Source: UBA830 sp038146925 (GTDB taxonomy: Bacteria > Pseudomonadota > Alphaproteobacteria > MPNO01 > UBA830). From it: 64,000 nucleotides of DNA. Position numbers and translations under genes: made by a program. Of this stretch, positions 1 through 7,870 are shown in pieces. The DNA is taken from assembly GCA_038146925.1 (NCBI GenBank), contig JAYQSP010000011.1:992001-1056000 (forward strand), in the 5' to 3' direction. Under the pieces are notes generated by a model. The model ran no database searches. It was given only the letters and a program-made list of their open reading frames with translations, and was not told the origin of the DNA. Numbering within the stretch: the stretch's first letter is position 1; each line of letters begins with the position of its first letter.

Positions 1-572
1 AGAAGCCGGCGTCGAGGGCCAGCACATGATCCTGGTCGATTAGGGGATCCCATCCGGCGCCGAGCTCACGCGCGCAGGTTCCGCCGCCGTTGGGCACGAA
101 GGCGATCAGCAGGCCATCCTTCTTCAGAAGGCGGTGAAACAGCGCGAACGGGTCTTTCAGGTCGGGCAGATGCTCCAGCACGTGCGACGTGAAAATGATA
201 TCCAGAGAATTGTCGGGCAGGGCTGCGAGCTTTGCCGGGTCGTCGATGATATCGAGCCCGAGCCGGTCGCGACCGTAGCCGGCGCGCTTGCGGGATATTT
301 CGAAGCCCGTCACGTCGTAACCGGCGGCGCGCAGCTGCCAGGTCGGTGGTTTCCTCGCGGTCGTAATCTTCCTGATAGTAATCCCTCAGCGACTCCGGTT
401 CCGGTTTGGGCCAGCGAAACCGCAGCCCGCACGATCCGCAGGCGCGGAGTTCGATCACGGCTTTCTTGCGGCCGTCGAACCGGGTATCCGATGCGCCGCA
501 AAACGGGCAATCCCGCGATTGTCCGGCCAGCCGCCGGCCGATCACCCATCCCAGATAGGATAACTTGCTCAT
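1..572 (-). pseudogene. Class I SAM-dependent methyltransferase, internally deleted and cut by the window edge
   Basis: The minus-strand start at 572 (MSKLSYLGWVIG) leads into a zinc-ribbon-like segment (CPFCGASDTR, then CGSCG), followed by YYQEDYDREETTDL. Near 340-345 the reading frame breaks. From 340 down to 1 another frame reads like the middle of a class I methyltransferase: WQLRAAGYDVTGFEIS, then DIIFTSHVLEHLPDLKDP and LLKKDGLLIAFVPNGGG, and it runs off the window. The glycine-rich SAM motif I expected between the two halves is missing, so roughly 40-50 codons appear deleted with a change of frame. The substrate is unknown. Either a true decayed gene or an assembly deletion would look like this. 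Confidence 0.7.
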
Positions 573-626
573 GGGAGAGAATTCCGTAATCTTCTTTAGG
601 CGGAACAATAACACGGGGAGGACCGG

Positions 627-1403
627 ATGCCGCGCCGTTTCGTCGACATTTCCGTGGCGCTGGAGACCGGAATCAAGTCGGACCCGGATTTCATGCTGCC
701 TAAAATCGCCTATCACTCGCACAAGGAAACCGCGCCGCAGCTTTGCGCCCTGTTTCCGGGGCTGGAACCCGATCAGCTTCCGGACGGCATGGGCTGGGCG
801 ATGGAGGAAATCGAACTGACCACCCACAACGGCACGCATGTGGATGCGCCGTGGCATTACCATCCCACCATGGACGGCGGCGAACGCGCTATCACCATCG
901 ACGAAATTCCGCTCGAATGGTGCTATCAGCCCGGCGTGAAGTTCGACTTCCGCCATTTCGATGACGGATACCTCGTGACGCCCGACGACATGCAGGCCGA
1001 ACTGGACCGCATCGGGCACGACCTACAGCCGTTGAACATCATCGTCGTCAATACGTCGGCCGGCGAACGTTACGGCGAGGACGATTATCTTACCAAGGGT
1101 TGCGGCTTCGGGCGGGAGGCGACGCTGTGGCTGACCGATCGCGGCGTACGCGTCGTCGGCACCGACGCCTGGACCTGGGATGCGCCGTTCCCCCAGACGC
1201 TGGAACGCTGGAACGAAACGAAGGACCCGTCCATCATCTGGGAAGGCCATAAGGCCGGGATGGAAAAGGGCTACTGCCAGATCGAAAAGATGGGCAATCT
1301 GGACCGGCTGCCGTCGACCGGGTTCGACGTCATCTGTTTTCCGACCAAGATCAAGGGCGCATCCGGCGGCTGGACCCGCGCCGTCGCCGTCATCGACGAA
1401 TAA
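627..1403 (+). CDS. Cyclase family protein (kynurenine formamidase-like metal hydrolase)
   Basis: A 258-residue protein of the cyclase superfamily, metal-dependent amidohydrolases that include bacterial kynurenine formamidase KynB. The signature HNGTHVDAPWHYH lies at about residues 66-78 and supplies the metal-binding histidines and aspartate. Length fits the family. The start follows a purine-rich GGGGAGGA stretch. It sits 27 bases upstream of a beta-keto acid cleavage enzyme on the same strand, which suggests a two-gene catabolic operon acting on an amide or cyclic substrate. The exact substrate cannot be read from the sequence. Confidence 0.85.
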   Translation: MPRRFVDISVALETGIKSDPDFMLPKIAYHSHKETAPQLCALFPGLEPDQLPDGMGWAMEEIELTTHNGTHVDAPWHYHPTMDGGERAITIDEIPLEWCYQPGVKFDFRHFDDGYLVTPDDMQAELDRIGHDLQPLNIIVVNTSAGERYGEDDYLTKGCGFGREATLWLTDRGVRVVGTDAWTWDAPFPQTLERWNETKDPSIIWEGHKAGMEKGYCQIEKMGNLDRLPSTGFDVICFPTKIKGASGGWTRAVAVIDE

Positions 1404-1430
1404 CAATTTCAACTTAGGAACGACAAAATC

Positions 1431-2369
1431 ATGGCCAAGGACGGAAAAGTTATCATCACCTGCGCGGTTACCGGCGCGATCCACACGCCGACCATGTCGC
1501 CGCATCTGCCGATCACGCCCGACGAGGTGGCGCAGGATGCGATCGCGGCGGCGGAGGCCGGGGCGTCGATCCTGCATCTGCATGCCCGCGATCCCGACGA
1601 CGGCCATCCGGTGCCCGACCCGGAAGTGTTCATGGAATTCCTGCCGCGCATCAAGCAGGCGACCGACGCGGTGGTGAACATCACCACCGGCGGCGGCCAC
1701 GGCATGACGCTGGAGGAGCGCTGTGCCGCGGCGCTGGCGGTCAGCCCGGAAATGACGTCGCTTAACATGGGGTCGATGAATTTCGGCCTGTTCCCGATCC
1801 TCGACAAGAAGCTCGACTGGCAGCACCAGTGGGAGCCGGATTACCTGGAAATGACGCGGGACTTCATCTTCCGCAACACGTTCAAGGACATCGAGTGGGT
1901 GCTCAAAACGCTGGGCGAGGAGCACGGCGTCCGATTCGAGTTCGAATGCTACGACATGGGGCATCTGTATAATCTTGCTCACTTCGTCGACCGCGGGCTG
2001 GTGAAGCCGCCGTTCTTCGTGCAGACCATCTTCGGCATCCTGGGCGGCATCGGCGCCGATCTCGAAAACCTCGCCCACATGCGGCGCATCGCCAACAAAC
2101 TGTTCGGCGAGGAAAACTACGAATGGTCGATCCTCGCCGCCGGCCGCCACCAGATGAACTTCGTGACCACCGGCGCCATCATGGGCGGCAACGTCCGCGT
2201 CGGACTGGAGGATTCGCTCTATATCGGCAAGGGGCAGCTCGCCGAATCCAATGCCGACCAGGTCGCCAAGGTCAAACGCATCGTCGAAGACCTGTCGCTC
2301 GAAGTCGCCACCCCCGCCGAAGCCCGCGAACGCCTCGCGCTCAAGGGCGGGGACATGGTGAAGTTCTAG
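1431..2369 (+). CDS. Beta-keto acid cleavage enzyme (BKACE, DUF849; 3-keto-5-aminohexanoate cleavage-like)
   Basis: A 312-residue TIM-barrel protein of the BKACE family, which uses acetyl-CoA and a zinc ion to split beta-keto acids into acetoacetate and a CoA ester. The zinc motif HLHARD is at about residues 48-53, and VNITTGGGHGMTLEER and the SLNMGSMNFG segment are typical of the family. The C-terminal VRVGLEDSLYIGKGQLAESN also matches. It follows the cyclase with 27 bases between and probably shares its transcript. Substrate specificity in this family varies widely, so only the reaction class is called. Confidence 0.9.
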   Translation: MAKDGKVIITCAVTGAIHTPTMSPHLPITPDEVAQDAIAAAEAGASILHLHARDPDDGHPVPDPEVFMEFLPRIKQATDAVVNITTGGGHGMTLEERCAAALAVSPEMTSLNMGSMNFGLFPILDKKLDWQHQWEPDYLEMTRDFIFRNTFKDIEWVLKTLGEEHGVRFEFECYDMGHLYNLAHFVDRGLVKPPFFVQTIFGILGGIGADLENLAHMRRIANKLFGEENYEWSILAAGRHQMNFVTTGAIMGGNVRVGLEDSLYIGKGQLAESNADQVAKVKRIVEDLSLEVATPAEARERLALKGGDMVKF

Positions 2370-2398
2370 GGCGGTCGTTTTCTTTCCCCTCCTTTCGC

Positions 2399-2917
2399 GT
2401 CATCCCCGCGCAGGCGGGAATGACAGCAATTTACCTGCGCGGGGACGCGCTTTTCAAAACACGAAAAACAACCCCATGCACAGGAAGCCCCGGTATACGC
2501 TTTCCGGGAAGCGGAATAGGGTCTGGCCCTCGTCTGGGTACAAATTGCTAGCGGTCTGACAGCACCTGCCGGGCAAGTCTCCTTTGTGGTTACGTTGCGT
2601 ACGTACGGATGATGTCCGCGTGTTTTTGACAGCGTATCACAAAAAGAACAAATAGCGAACTTATGGGGCGAAAAAATGTCGTTTGTCGTTTGGAGATCCC
2701 GGCTTTCGCCGGGATGACGATGAACCTGGGATGACCTCAAAATGATGACCGTCGTTCCGGTGAAAGCCGGAATCTGGGTCCGTACCACACAACACTGTGT
2801 CACCCCGGGCTTACGTTATCGACGCCCCGCTCTCGTTATTTCCCCGGGCTCTGACCCGGGTGTCCAGCCTTCTAAGTCATTCCCGGTTCCCGGGTCCGGG
2901 CCCGGGCCCGGGGAGGT
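2399..2917. repeat. Cluster of REP-like extragenic palindromes in a 620-base gene-free stretch
   Basis: Between the BKACE gene and the next gene (2370-2992) I see no convincing coding sequence. Instead several imperfect palindromes occur: GTCATCCCCGC/GCGGGAATGAC at 2399-2424, ATCCCGGC/GCCGGGAT at 2696-2715, TTCCGG/CCGGAA at 2755-2772, a CCCGGG pair near 2851-2867, and a strongly GC-rich palindromic run at about 2880-2917. They match the 'GTCATTCCCGCGAAAGCGG'-type extragenic repeats common in alphaproteobacteria. A further 8-base inverted repeat (GTTCGGTT/AACCGAAC) is at 2940-2958. Confidence 0.7.
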
Positions 2918-2992
2918 AAATTGACGGAATTACATAACGGTTCGGTTTTGAACCGAACGACGGCGGCTTAAGACCGACAGTGACAATCGAAT

Positions 2993-4012
2993 CTATAATT
3001 CCGCGTGCAGCGCCAGCAACGGCAGGACCTCTGCCGCGTCCATCCGCCCCCAGCCGCACTCGGTCGACAGGCCGAATGCCGGCAGGTACCGCCGCGCGGC
3101 CTCTATCCGCCGCGCCGCGCCGTCGGTGCCGTCTTCGCCATGGATCAGGCCGAGATAGACCAGCGTGCCGTTTGCCATGTCGAGACCGGCGAGAGGCGCG
3201 AAATAGGCATCGTCGTCCCGGTCGACAGGCACCGGCATGTGAAAGAAATCGACGGCCCGGCCCACGCCTTTCGCAACCGCGTTGGCGGTCGCGATGCAGA
3301 TGCGCAGATCTTCCGGCTCCTTCCAGTGTTTGTTGCCCATCGAGCCGTAGCACAGGTGATAGCCCAGCGTGATGCCGGCCGGCACCGCATCGCCCAGCCG
3401 GACCAGCGTTTCGATCAGCCAGGGCGCCGGGTCGTGGCCGAGGAACGGCACCGGGTGGAGTTGCTCGAAAATGGACATTTCGGTGGCCACATCCCACTGG
3501 ATGCACAAATCGCCATCGGGGATCGCGGCGCGCAGGGCCTCGACCTCCCGCAGCATCGCCGCTTCGTAGAGCGGATAGATATCGCCCTGTATGTCGTAGG
3601 CGCAGAAGGAGAAGACGGGCGCGAAGGGCGTCGGCAGGCAGACCTGGAACCGTGCGTCCGGGGCGAACCGGCCCGCGTCGCGGCGGGCGGAAAACGCATC
3701 GAACGACTTTATCGCCTCGCGCGCGAAACCGAGATCGCCGAAGTCGATATCCGCCGCCGATTTCCCGGCTGCAAACAGGTAGGGCGGGTTGAGCTGATAG
3801 GCGCGTTCCTTCTCCGCCCCCTGTTCGAGCGCCGGCTGTTCGGCAAACACCGAATGCTGCCAGCCGATCCAGTTCGACCGCACGCCGGTCTCGCCGTCGG
3901 GCACGCTGGCGAGGCGCGGGCCGATGGTATCGGCGACGGCGTCGAGGACGGCCGTCGTATCGTCCAGCGGGATCGATCCGACGAGCAGGAGCGGGGAGGT
4001 AGTATTGATCAT
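2993..4012 (-). CDS. Uncharacterised MetE/UROD-like TIM-barrel protein
   Basis: A conserved-looking protein of about 339 residues. I chose the internal start MINTTSPLLLVGSIPLDD at 4012; an in-frame ATG at 4039 adds nine residues and neither has a clear ribosome binding site. The C-terminal STECGWGRM resembles the zinc-cysteine region (STECG) of cobalamin-independent methionine synthase, and the fold pattern suggests the UROD/MetE superfamily. No reaction can be assigned. It stands alone on the minus strand, divergent from the OsmC gene across about 90 bases. Confidence 0.7.
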   Translation of the reverse strand: MINTTSPLLLVGSIPLDDTTAVLDAVADTIGPRLASVPDGETGVRSNWIGWQHSVFAEQPALEQGAEKERAYQLNPPYLFAAGKSAADIDFGDLGFAREAIKSFDAFSARRDAGRFAPDARFQVCLPTPFAPVFSFCAYDIQGDIYPLYEAAMLREVEALRAAIPDGDLCIQWDVATEMSIFEQLHPVPFLGHDPAPWLIETLVRLGDAVPAGITLGYHLCYGSMGNKHWKEPEDLRICIATANAVAKGVGRAVDFFHMPVPVDRDDDAYFAPLAGLDMANGTLVYLGLIHGEDGTDGAARRIEAARRYLPAFGLSTECGWGRMDAAEVLPLLALHAEL

Positions 4013-4104
4013 TGAAATGTCATCCAATAGCCGGTGCATCGATACTACATTTGGGACTATCGGTAACTGGTGCCGATTCAGAAACCTTCGTCAGGAAATG
4101 AGAC

Positions 4105-4572
4105 ATGGCAAAAGTAAAAATGCCCCAGTTCGTGAAGATACCGGTGACGGCGACCTGCCCGAACCCGACCCGGTCGGACATCACGGCCGGCAACCACACA
4201 ATGATCATCGACGAACCCGCGTCGCGGCACGGCAATGACGAAGGCATGCTGCCGCTGCAGGCCCTGATGGCGGCGCTGGCGAGCTGCACGCATGTCGTGG
4301 CCAATCAGATCGCGAGCGAGCTCGGGATCACGTTCCGCGACAGCGACATCGCCGCGACCGGAAAATTCGATACCCGCTGCTATACCGGCGAGGCCAGGGT
4401 CGACCCGCCGTTTCCCGAAATCGATCTGACCATCACGCTGGAGACGGATGCCACCGACGAGCAGCTCGAAGACCTGAAAGAACAGCTGCGCTGGCGCTGC
4501 CCGGTGGCGGCAACGTTCGCCTGCGCCGGGACGAAGATCAACGAGGTTTGGGAAGTCACGCGGCCCGCATAG
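4105..4572 (+). CDS. OsmC family peroxiredoxin-like protein
   Basis: A 155-residue OsmC/Ohr-fold protein, cytoplasmic thiol peroxidases that reduce organic hydroperoxides. The two reactive cysteines are visible: ASCTH at about residue 60 and WRCPV at about residue 132, with the usual spacing. It is followed by a strong hairpin and lies convergent to a peroxiredoxin gene, so the two peroxide-handling genes form a small stress pair. It is not clearly OsmC or Ohr proper, hence no symbol. Confidence 0.85.
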   Translation: MAKVKMPQFVKIPVTATCPNPTRSDITAGNHTMIIDEPASRHGNDEGMLPLQALMAALASCTHVVANQIASELGITFRDSDIAATGKFDTRCYTGEARVDPPFPEIDLTITLETDATDEQLEDLKEQLRWRCPVAATFACAGTKINEVWEVTRPA

Positions 4573-4577
4573 AAAAG

Positions 4578-4608
4578 CCCCCCGGCGGCGATGCCGGGGG
4601 GTGTTTAG
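4578..4608 (+). terminator. Hairpin terminator after the OsmC gene
   Basis: Nine-base stem CCCCCCGGC/GCCGGGGGG around the loop GGCGAT, six bases after the OsmC stop, followed by TGTTTA. The T-tract is short. It sits between convergent genes and may also act on the minus-strand peroxiredoxin. Confidence 0.7.
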
Positions 4609-4628
4609 CCGGAGTGGTGGAGGGGGCG

Positions 4629-5180
4629 TCAGGCGGCGTTGCGTTGCTCTACGGCTCCCGCCTTCAGTTTCTCCAGGATGTTCTGGGGCGAGGATTCGCC
4701 GTAGGGATCTTCGCCGCAATTGTCCTCGAAGCCCGGCTCTTCGAACCAGTCCGTGACGACGCCGTCATCGACAATCGCGGCATACCGCCAGGACCGCATC
4801 CCGAATCCGAGATTGTCCTTGCACACCAGCATGCCCATTTTCCGCGTGAATTCGCCGGAACCGTCCGGGATCAGGGTAATGTTGTCGATGTCCTGCGCCT
4901 TGCCCCAGGCGTTCATCACGAAGGCATCGTTGACCGCGATGCAGGCGATTTCGTCTATGCCCTCGGACCTGAATTCGTCAAAAAGTTTTTCGAAATCGGG
5001 CAACTGATACGTCGAACAGGTCGGCGTGAACGCCCCCGGAAGCGAAAAAAGCACCACTTTTTTTCCGGCGAAATAATCCTCCGTGGATTTGTCTTCCCAT
5101 CGAAAAGGGTTCGGGCCTTCGATCGTTTCGTCCCTGACACGGGTTTTGAAAGTTACATTGGGTATCTTGCGACCGATCAT
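4629..5180 (-). CDS. Peroxiredoxin, Prx5 / redoxin-domain type
   Basis: A 183-residue Prx5-type peroxiredoxin. The catalytic signature PGAFTPTCS places the peroxidatic cysteine at residue 55; other cysteines occur near residues 120 and 156 and could resolve it. Such proteins reduce H2O2 and alkyl hydroperoxides with glutaredoxin or thioredoxin. The start at 5180 is preceded by AAGGAGAAC, a good ribosome binding site. The upstream region is very AT-rich, unlike the rest of the window, and must contain its promoter. Confidence 0.9.
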   Translation of the reverse strand: MIGRKIPNVTFKTRVRDETIEGPNPFRWEDKSTEDYFAGKKVVLFSLPGAFTPTCSTYQLPDFEKLFDEFRSEGIDEIACIAVNDAFVMNAWGKAQDIDNITLIPDGSGEFTRKMGMLVCKDNLGFGMRSWRYAAIVDDGVVTDWFEEPGFEDNCGEDPYGESSPQNILEKLKAGAVEQRNAA

Positions 5181-5209
5181 CTTCAGTTCTCCTTGGTGTT
5201 TTGGTGGAT

Positions 5210-5485
5210 CGTCACACGGAATTAATCCATCATATTATCAACAGTTTGAGAAAAATATTATAGTTATTCTAATATATGGTGCCGAGGTGTGAATTCAATA
5301 AGCGCGTGCCGGGAAATTTCGTCTAAAATTTTATGAAAGTTTCCGATAAATAATAATAAAAATAAATAGTAATAAAAATCAACTTTAATACAGATTATAA
5401 AATAGTTTTATTCAATTAAAACGGAAACACGATAAAAATTAAAAAACATGTTAAAGCCTATATTGCATTATTCATTCATGCGCAC
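5210..5485. other. Very AT-rich intergenic stretch, no gene seen
   Basis: About 275 bases between the peroxiredoxin start and the next gene are dominated by A and T (for example ATAAATAATAATAAAAATAA near 5346) inside an otherwise GC-rich sequence. I see no open reading frame of useful length, no tRNA and no clear hairpin. It probably holds the divergent promoters of the peroxiredoxin and the secreted protein, or is a nucleoid-protein binding or acquired segment. Confidence 0.6.
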
Positions 5486-5569
5486 TGTAGCGCGGATGTA
5501 GATCGGATCGTCATGAAGACGACTGGCCTTCGAAAAAGACCGAAGGACAGAATCCAGGAAGGAGCGAAA

Positions 5570-5938
5570 ATGCGACGAGCTCTCGCGATCGTGGCACTGA
5601 CCGTCACCACCGCAGTAAGCGGCACCGCCGCCGCGGCGCTCCGGCCCGCGGATGTGGTCGGCGGCTGGAGCGTGAACAGGGAATGCCGCAACGGCAGCGA
5701 TTTCACCTATGTGATGAACGGTAACCAGATGCATCAGGTCGTCCGCGACGGGCGCCAGGAATATCGCAACCCCGTACGCATCCAGATCGACGGCGGGCTG
5801 CTTCGGGTCCATGTCGACGAAAAGACATACACCTACCGGCTGCAGTCGAAAAATTCTCTGCAGGTGCTGCAGTACACAGATTCGCGGACCGGTCTGACGG
5901 CGAAGCTCTCGCCGCGGACCTGGTTCCGCTGTTCGTGA
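5570..5938 (+). CDS. Small secreted protein of unknown function
   Basis: About 122 residues from the ATG at 5570, chosen because AGGAAGGAG lies just upstream and a Sec signal peptide then starts at once (MRRALAIVALTVTTAVSG, cleavage around AAAA-LRP). An in-frame ATG at 5513 is less likely. The mature part (VGGWSVNRECRNGSDFTYVM, ending in WFRCS) has two cysteines that could form a disulfide and looks like a small beta-rich periplasmic protein. I do not recognise the family. The next small gene starts 17 bases after its stop. Confidence 0.75.
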   Translation: MRRALAIVALTVTTAVSGTAAAALRPADVVGGWSVNRECRNGSDFTYVMNGNQMHQVVRDGRQEYRNPVRIQIDGGLLRVHVDEKTYTYRLQSKNSLQVLQYTDSRTGLTAKLSPRTWFRCS

Positions 5939-5955
5939 CGGATGAGGAGGAAGCG

Positions 5956-6123
5956 ATGAAATCGTTTCCAAAGGCGCGCAAGGCGGTTCTGTTCCAGCGG
6001 GCGATTGTAAATGCCCGGCGTCGGGAACAGGCCGCTGCGCCGGCCGCCTCGAAAGACGACAACGCAGTGAAGTCGCAGCAGGACCGTCTGCGCGCCGCAT
6101 TTTCAGGAAGGGATGCTGCCTGA
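5956..6123 (+). CDS. Small hypothetical protein (55 aa)
   Basis: A 55-residue basic protein (MKSFPKARKAVLFQRAIVNA...) that starts at 5956 behind a strong AGGAGG at 5946-5951. An upstream GTG at 5935 overlaps the previous stop but is less well placed. It lies 17 bases after the secreted-protein gene and before a terminator, so the two are probably co-transcribed. No known domain. Confidence 0.55.
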   Translation: MKSFPKARKAVLFQRAIVNARRREQAAAPAASKDDNAVKSQQDRLRAAFSGRDAA

Positions 6124-6215
6124 TGCATAAACGGATTTTCGGGCTGGCGCTGCCGATTAGGTAACCAGGCACCAGAGCGGGACGGCGTTGTCAGGTTCTC
6201 CGTCCCCCAAACTAA

Positions 6216-6262
6216 GGGCGGTTCGGCCAATTCCCCTCCAAGGCCAGACCGCCCCTTTTGTT
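6216..6262 (+). terminator. Rho-independent terminator of the secreted-protein operon
   Basis: Stem GGGCGGT (6216-6222) pairs with ACCGCCC (6248-6254), with a further GGCC/GGCC match inside, followed by CTTTTGTTT. Confidence 0.75.
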
Positions 6263-6329
6263 TGCGGGCTTTTCCTTTCTATTACCGCTCCGGTAGTGTG
6301 CGCCCGCATAGTCTAACGGAGCCAAAAAA

Positions 6330-6878
6330 ATGCAGCGTCTCAATCCCCCGGACCCTTCCACCTATTCCGACGAACAGAAGCGGATCGCGGACTCGATCGC
6401 CGGCACGCGCGGCTCCATCCGCGGGCCGTTCGGACCCTGGCTGCATGCGCCCGGTCTTGCCGATCCGGCGCAGCAGTTCGGCGCGTTCCTGCGCTACGGC
6501 TCCAAGATGCCGGGCAATCTCCGCGAACTCGCGATCTGCACTGTCGGCCGGCACTGGCAGGCAAATTACGAATGGTTCGCCCATGCGCCGCTGGCGGTCG
6601 AGGAGGGCGTCGACGCCGGGGCGATCGAAAAGCTGCGGAACGGCGAGACGCCGGCGCCACTTACCGACCGGGAACAACTGGTCTACGATCTGGCACGGGA
6701 GATCGTGACGTCCGGGAAACTCTCCGACGATGCCTATGCCCGCGGCGTGGATGCGCTGGGCGACGAGCTGATGGTCGAACTGATCGGCATCTGCGGCTAC
6801 TACACGTTCATATCCTTCACCCTGAACGTGTTCCGGGTGCCGGTGCCGGACGGAGAAGACGTGCCTTTTTCGGATTGA
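6330..6878 (+). CDS. Carboxymuconolactone decarboxylase family protein
   Basis: A 182-residue all-helical protein of the CMD/AhpD superfamily. The segment FGAFLRYGSKMPGNLRELAICTVGRHWQANYEW is typical of the long, single-domain CMD-like proteins found in catabolic clusters. The AhpD CxxC pair is absent, so peroxidase activity is not expected and the true reaction is unknown. Single gene, flanked by a terminator upstream and a GC-rich palindrome downstream. Confidence 0.85.
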   Translation: MQRLNPPDPSTYSDEQKRIADSIAGTRGSIRGPFGPWLHAPGLADPAQQFGAFLRYGSKMPGNLRELAICTVGRHWQANYEWFAHAPLAVEEGVDAGAIEKLRNGETPAPLTDREQLVYDLAREIVTSGKLSDDAYARGVDALGDELMVELIGICGYYTFISFTLNVFRVPVPDGEDVPFSD

Positions 6879-6893
6879 TGGCGATACCTGAGT

Positions 6894-6918
6894 CCCCTCC
6901 CCCTTGAGGGGGGAGGGG
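6894..6918. repeat. CCCTCCCCC palindrome (repeat family, terminator-like)
   Basis: Ten-base arms CCCCTCCCCC/GGGGGAGGGG around TTGAG between convergent genes. A closely similar palindrome (CCCTCCCCCTTGAGGGGGAG) recurs at 25172-25193, so this is a dispersed repeat as well as a possible terminator. Confidence 0.6.
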
Positions 6919-6942
6919 ATGAGGCGCGGCCACGTTTACCCG

Positions 6943-7731
6943 CTACTCCCCCTTGAAAACCGGATCGCGTTTTTCGAAGAACGCCGCCATGCCTTCCTTG
7001 TGATCTTCCGACATGCACAGCGCCGACTGGGCGAGGCGTTCTATATCGCGCCCCGTATGCATGTCCGCGTTGACGCACATATTGACCACGTGTTTCGCCA
7101 TGCCCATCGCGAAGGGGGAGTTCTTCAGCAGGCGTTCGGCATAGGCGTAGACCCGGTCCATGAATTCGTCGTGCTTGTACACCTGGGAGACCAGGCCAAT
7201 GCGGCGCGCTTCCGGCGCGTTGATGGGATCGGCGGTGATGATCAGTTCCTTGGTCTTGGACAGACCGACATGGTGGATCATCCGGTTGCAGGCGCCGGAT
7301 GCGGGGATCGCGCCCAACTGGTTTTCGACCAGACAGTAAGTTGCCATGTCGGACGACAGCACGATGTCGCAGCTGAGCGCGAGCTCCACGCCGCCGCCGT
7401 AGCACAGCCCGTTTACCGCCGCGATGATCGGAATCTCGGCCGTTTCCATATCGTCGAAAGCCTGGTGCGCCTGGCGGTAATAGAACCGGAAGGCCGGCTG
7501 TTTGAGCTTGTCGCTGCCGAGCGCGGCCAGGTCCACGCCGGACGAGAACGCGCGGCCCTCGCCGGTGACGACCAGGACGCGGATATTGTCTTCGAACACG
7601 CAGCGCGCGACCACGTCCTTCCATTCGTCGAACATCTTGCGGGTGAAGCTGTTCAGCTTGTCCGGCCGGTTCAGCGTCATCGTCGCGATGCCGTCATCGC
7701 GCACGTCGAATTTTATTTCCGTATAGTCCAT
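6943..7731 (-). CDS. Enoyl-CoA hydratase/isomerase family protein
   Basis: A 262-residue crotonase-fold protein; this family hydrates or isomerises enoyl-CoA thioesters. The start MDYTEIKFDVRDDGIATMTLNRPDKLNS at 7731 is preceded by GGGAGGACGAG; the longer frame upstream is not needed. SSGVDLAALG (oxyanion-hole region) and AAVNGLCYGGGVELALSCDI are typical. It is divergent from an acyl-CoA ligase, so both probably serve the same acyl-CoA route. Confidence 0.9.
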   Translation of the reverse strand: MDYTEIKFDVRDDGIATMTLNRPDKLNSFTRKMFDEWKDVVARCVFEDNIRVLVVTGEGRAFSSGVDLAALGSDKLKQPAFRFYYRQAHQAFDDMETAEIPIIAAVNGLCYGGGVELALSCDIVLSSDMATYCLVENQLGAIPASGACNRMIHHVGLSKTKELIITADPINAPEARRIGLVSQVYKHDEFMDRVYAYAERLLKNSPFAMGMAKHVVNMCVNADMHTGRDIERLAQSALCMSEDHKEGMAAFFEKRDPVFKGE

Positions 7732-7870
7732 CTCGTCCTCCCGGTTGATATTGCCGCGATGGTAGGAGGCGGTTTGCCGGCGGGCAAGTCGGGGCGCAGG
7801 TCGTCGGCGCCAGCTTGATTTCCGTTGCCTGCCGACGCACCATCCGGGCAACGAACAGGGAGGATGGGAC

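Noticed and set aside
5255..5280. OxyR site upstream of the peroxiredoxin
   Set aside because: An ATAG...CTA-like pattern exists but does not keep the ATAG-N7-CTAT spacing, and the region is so AT-rich that chance matches are expected.
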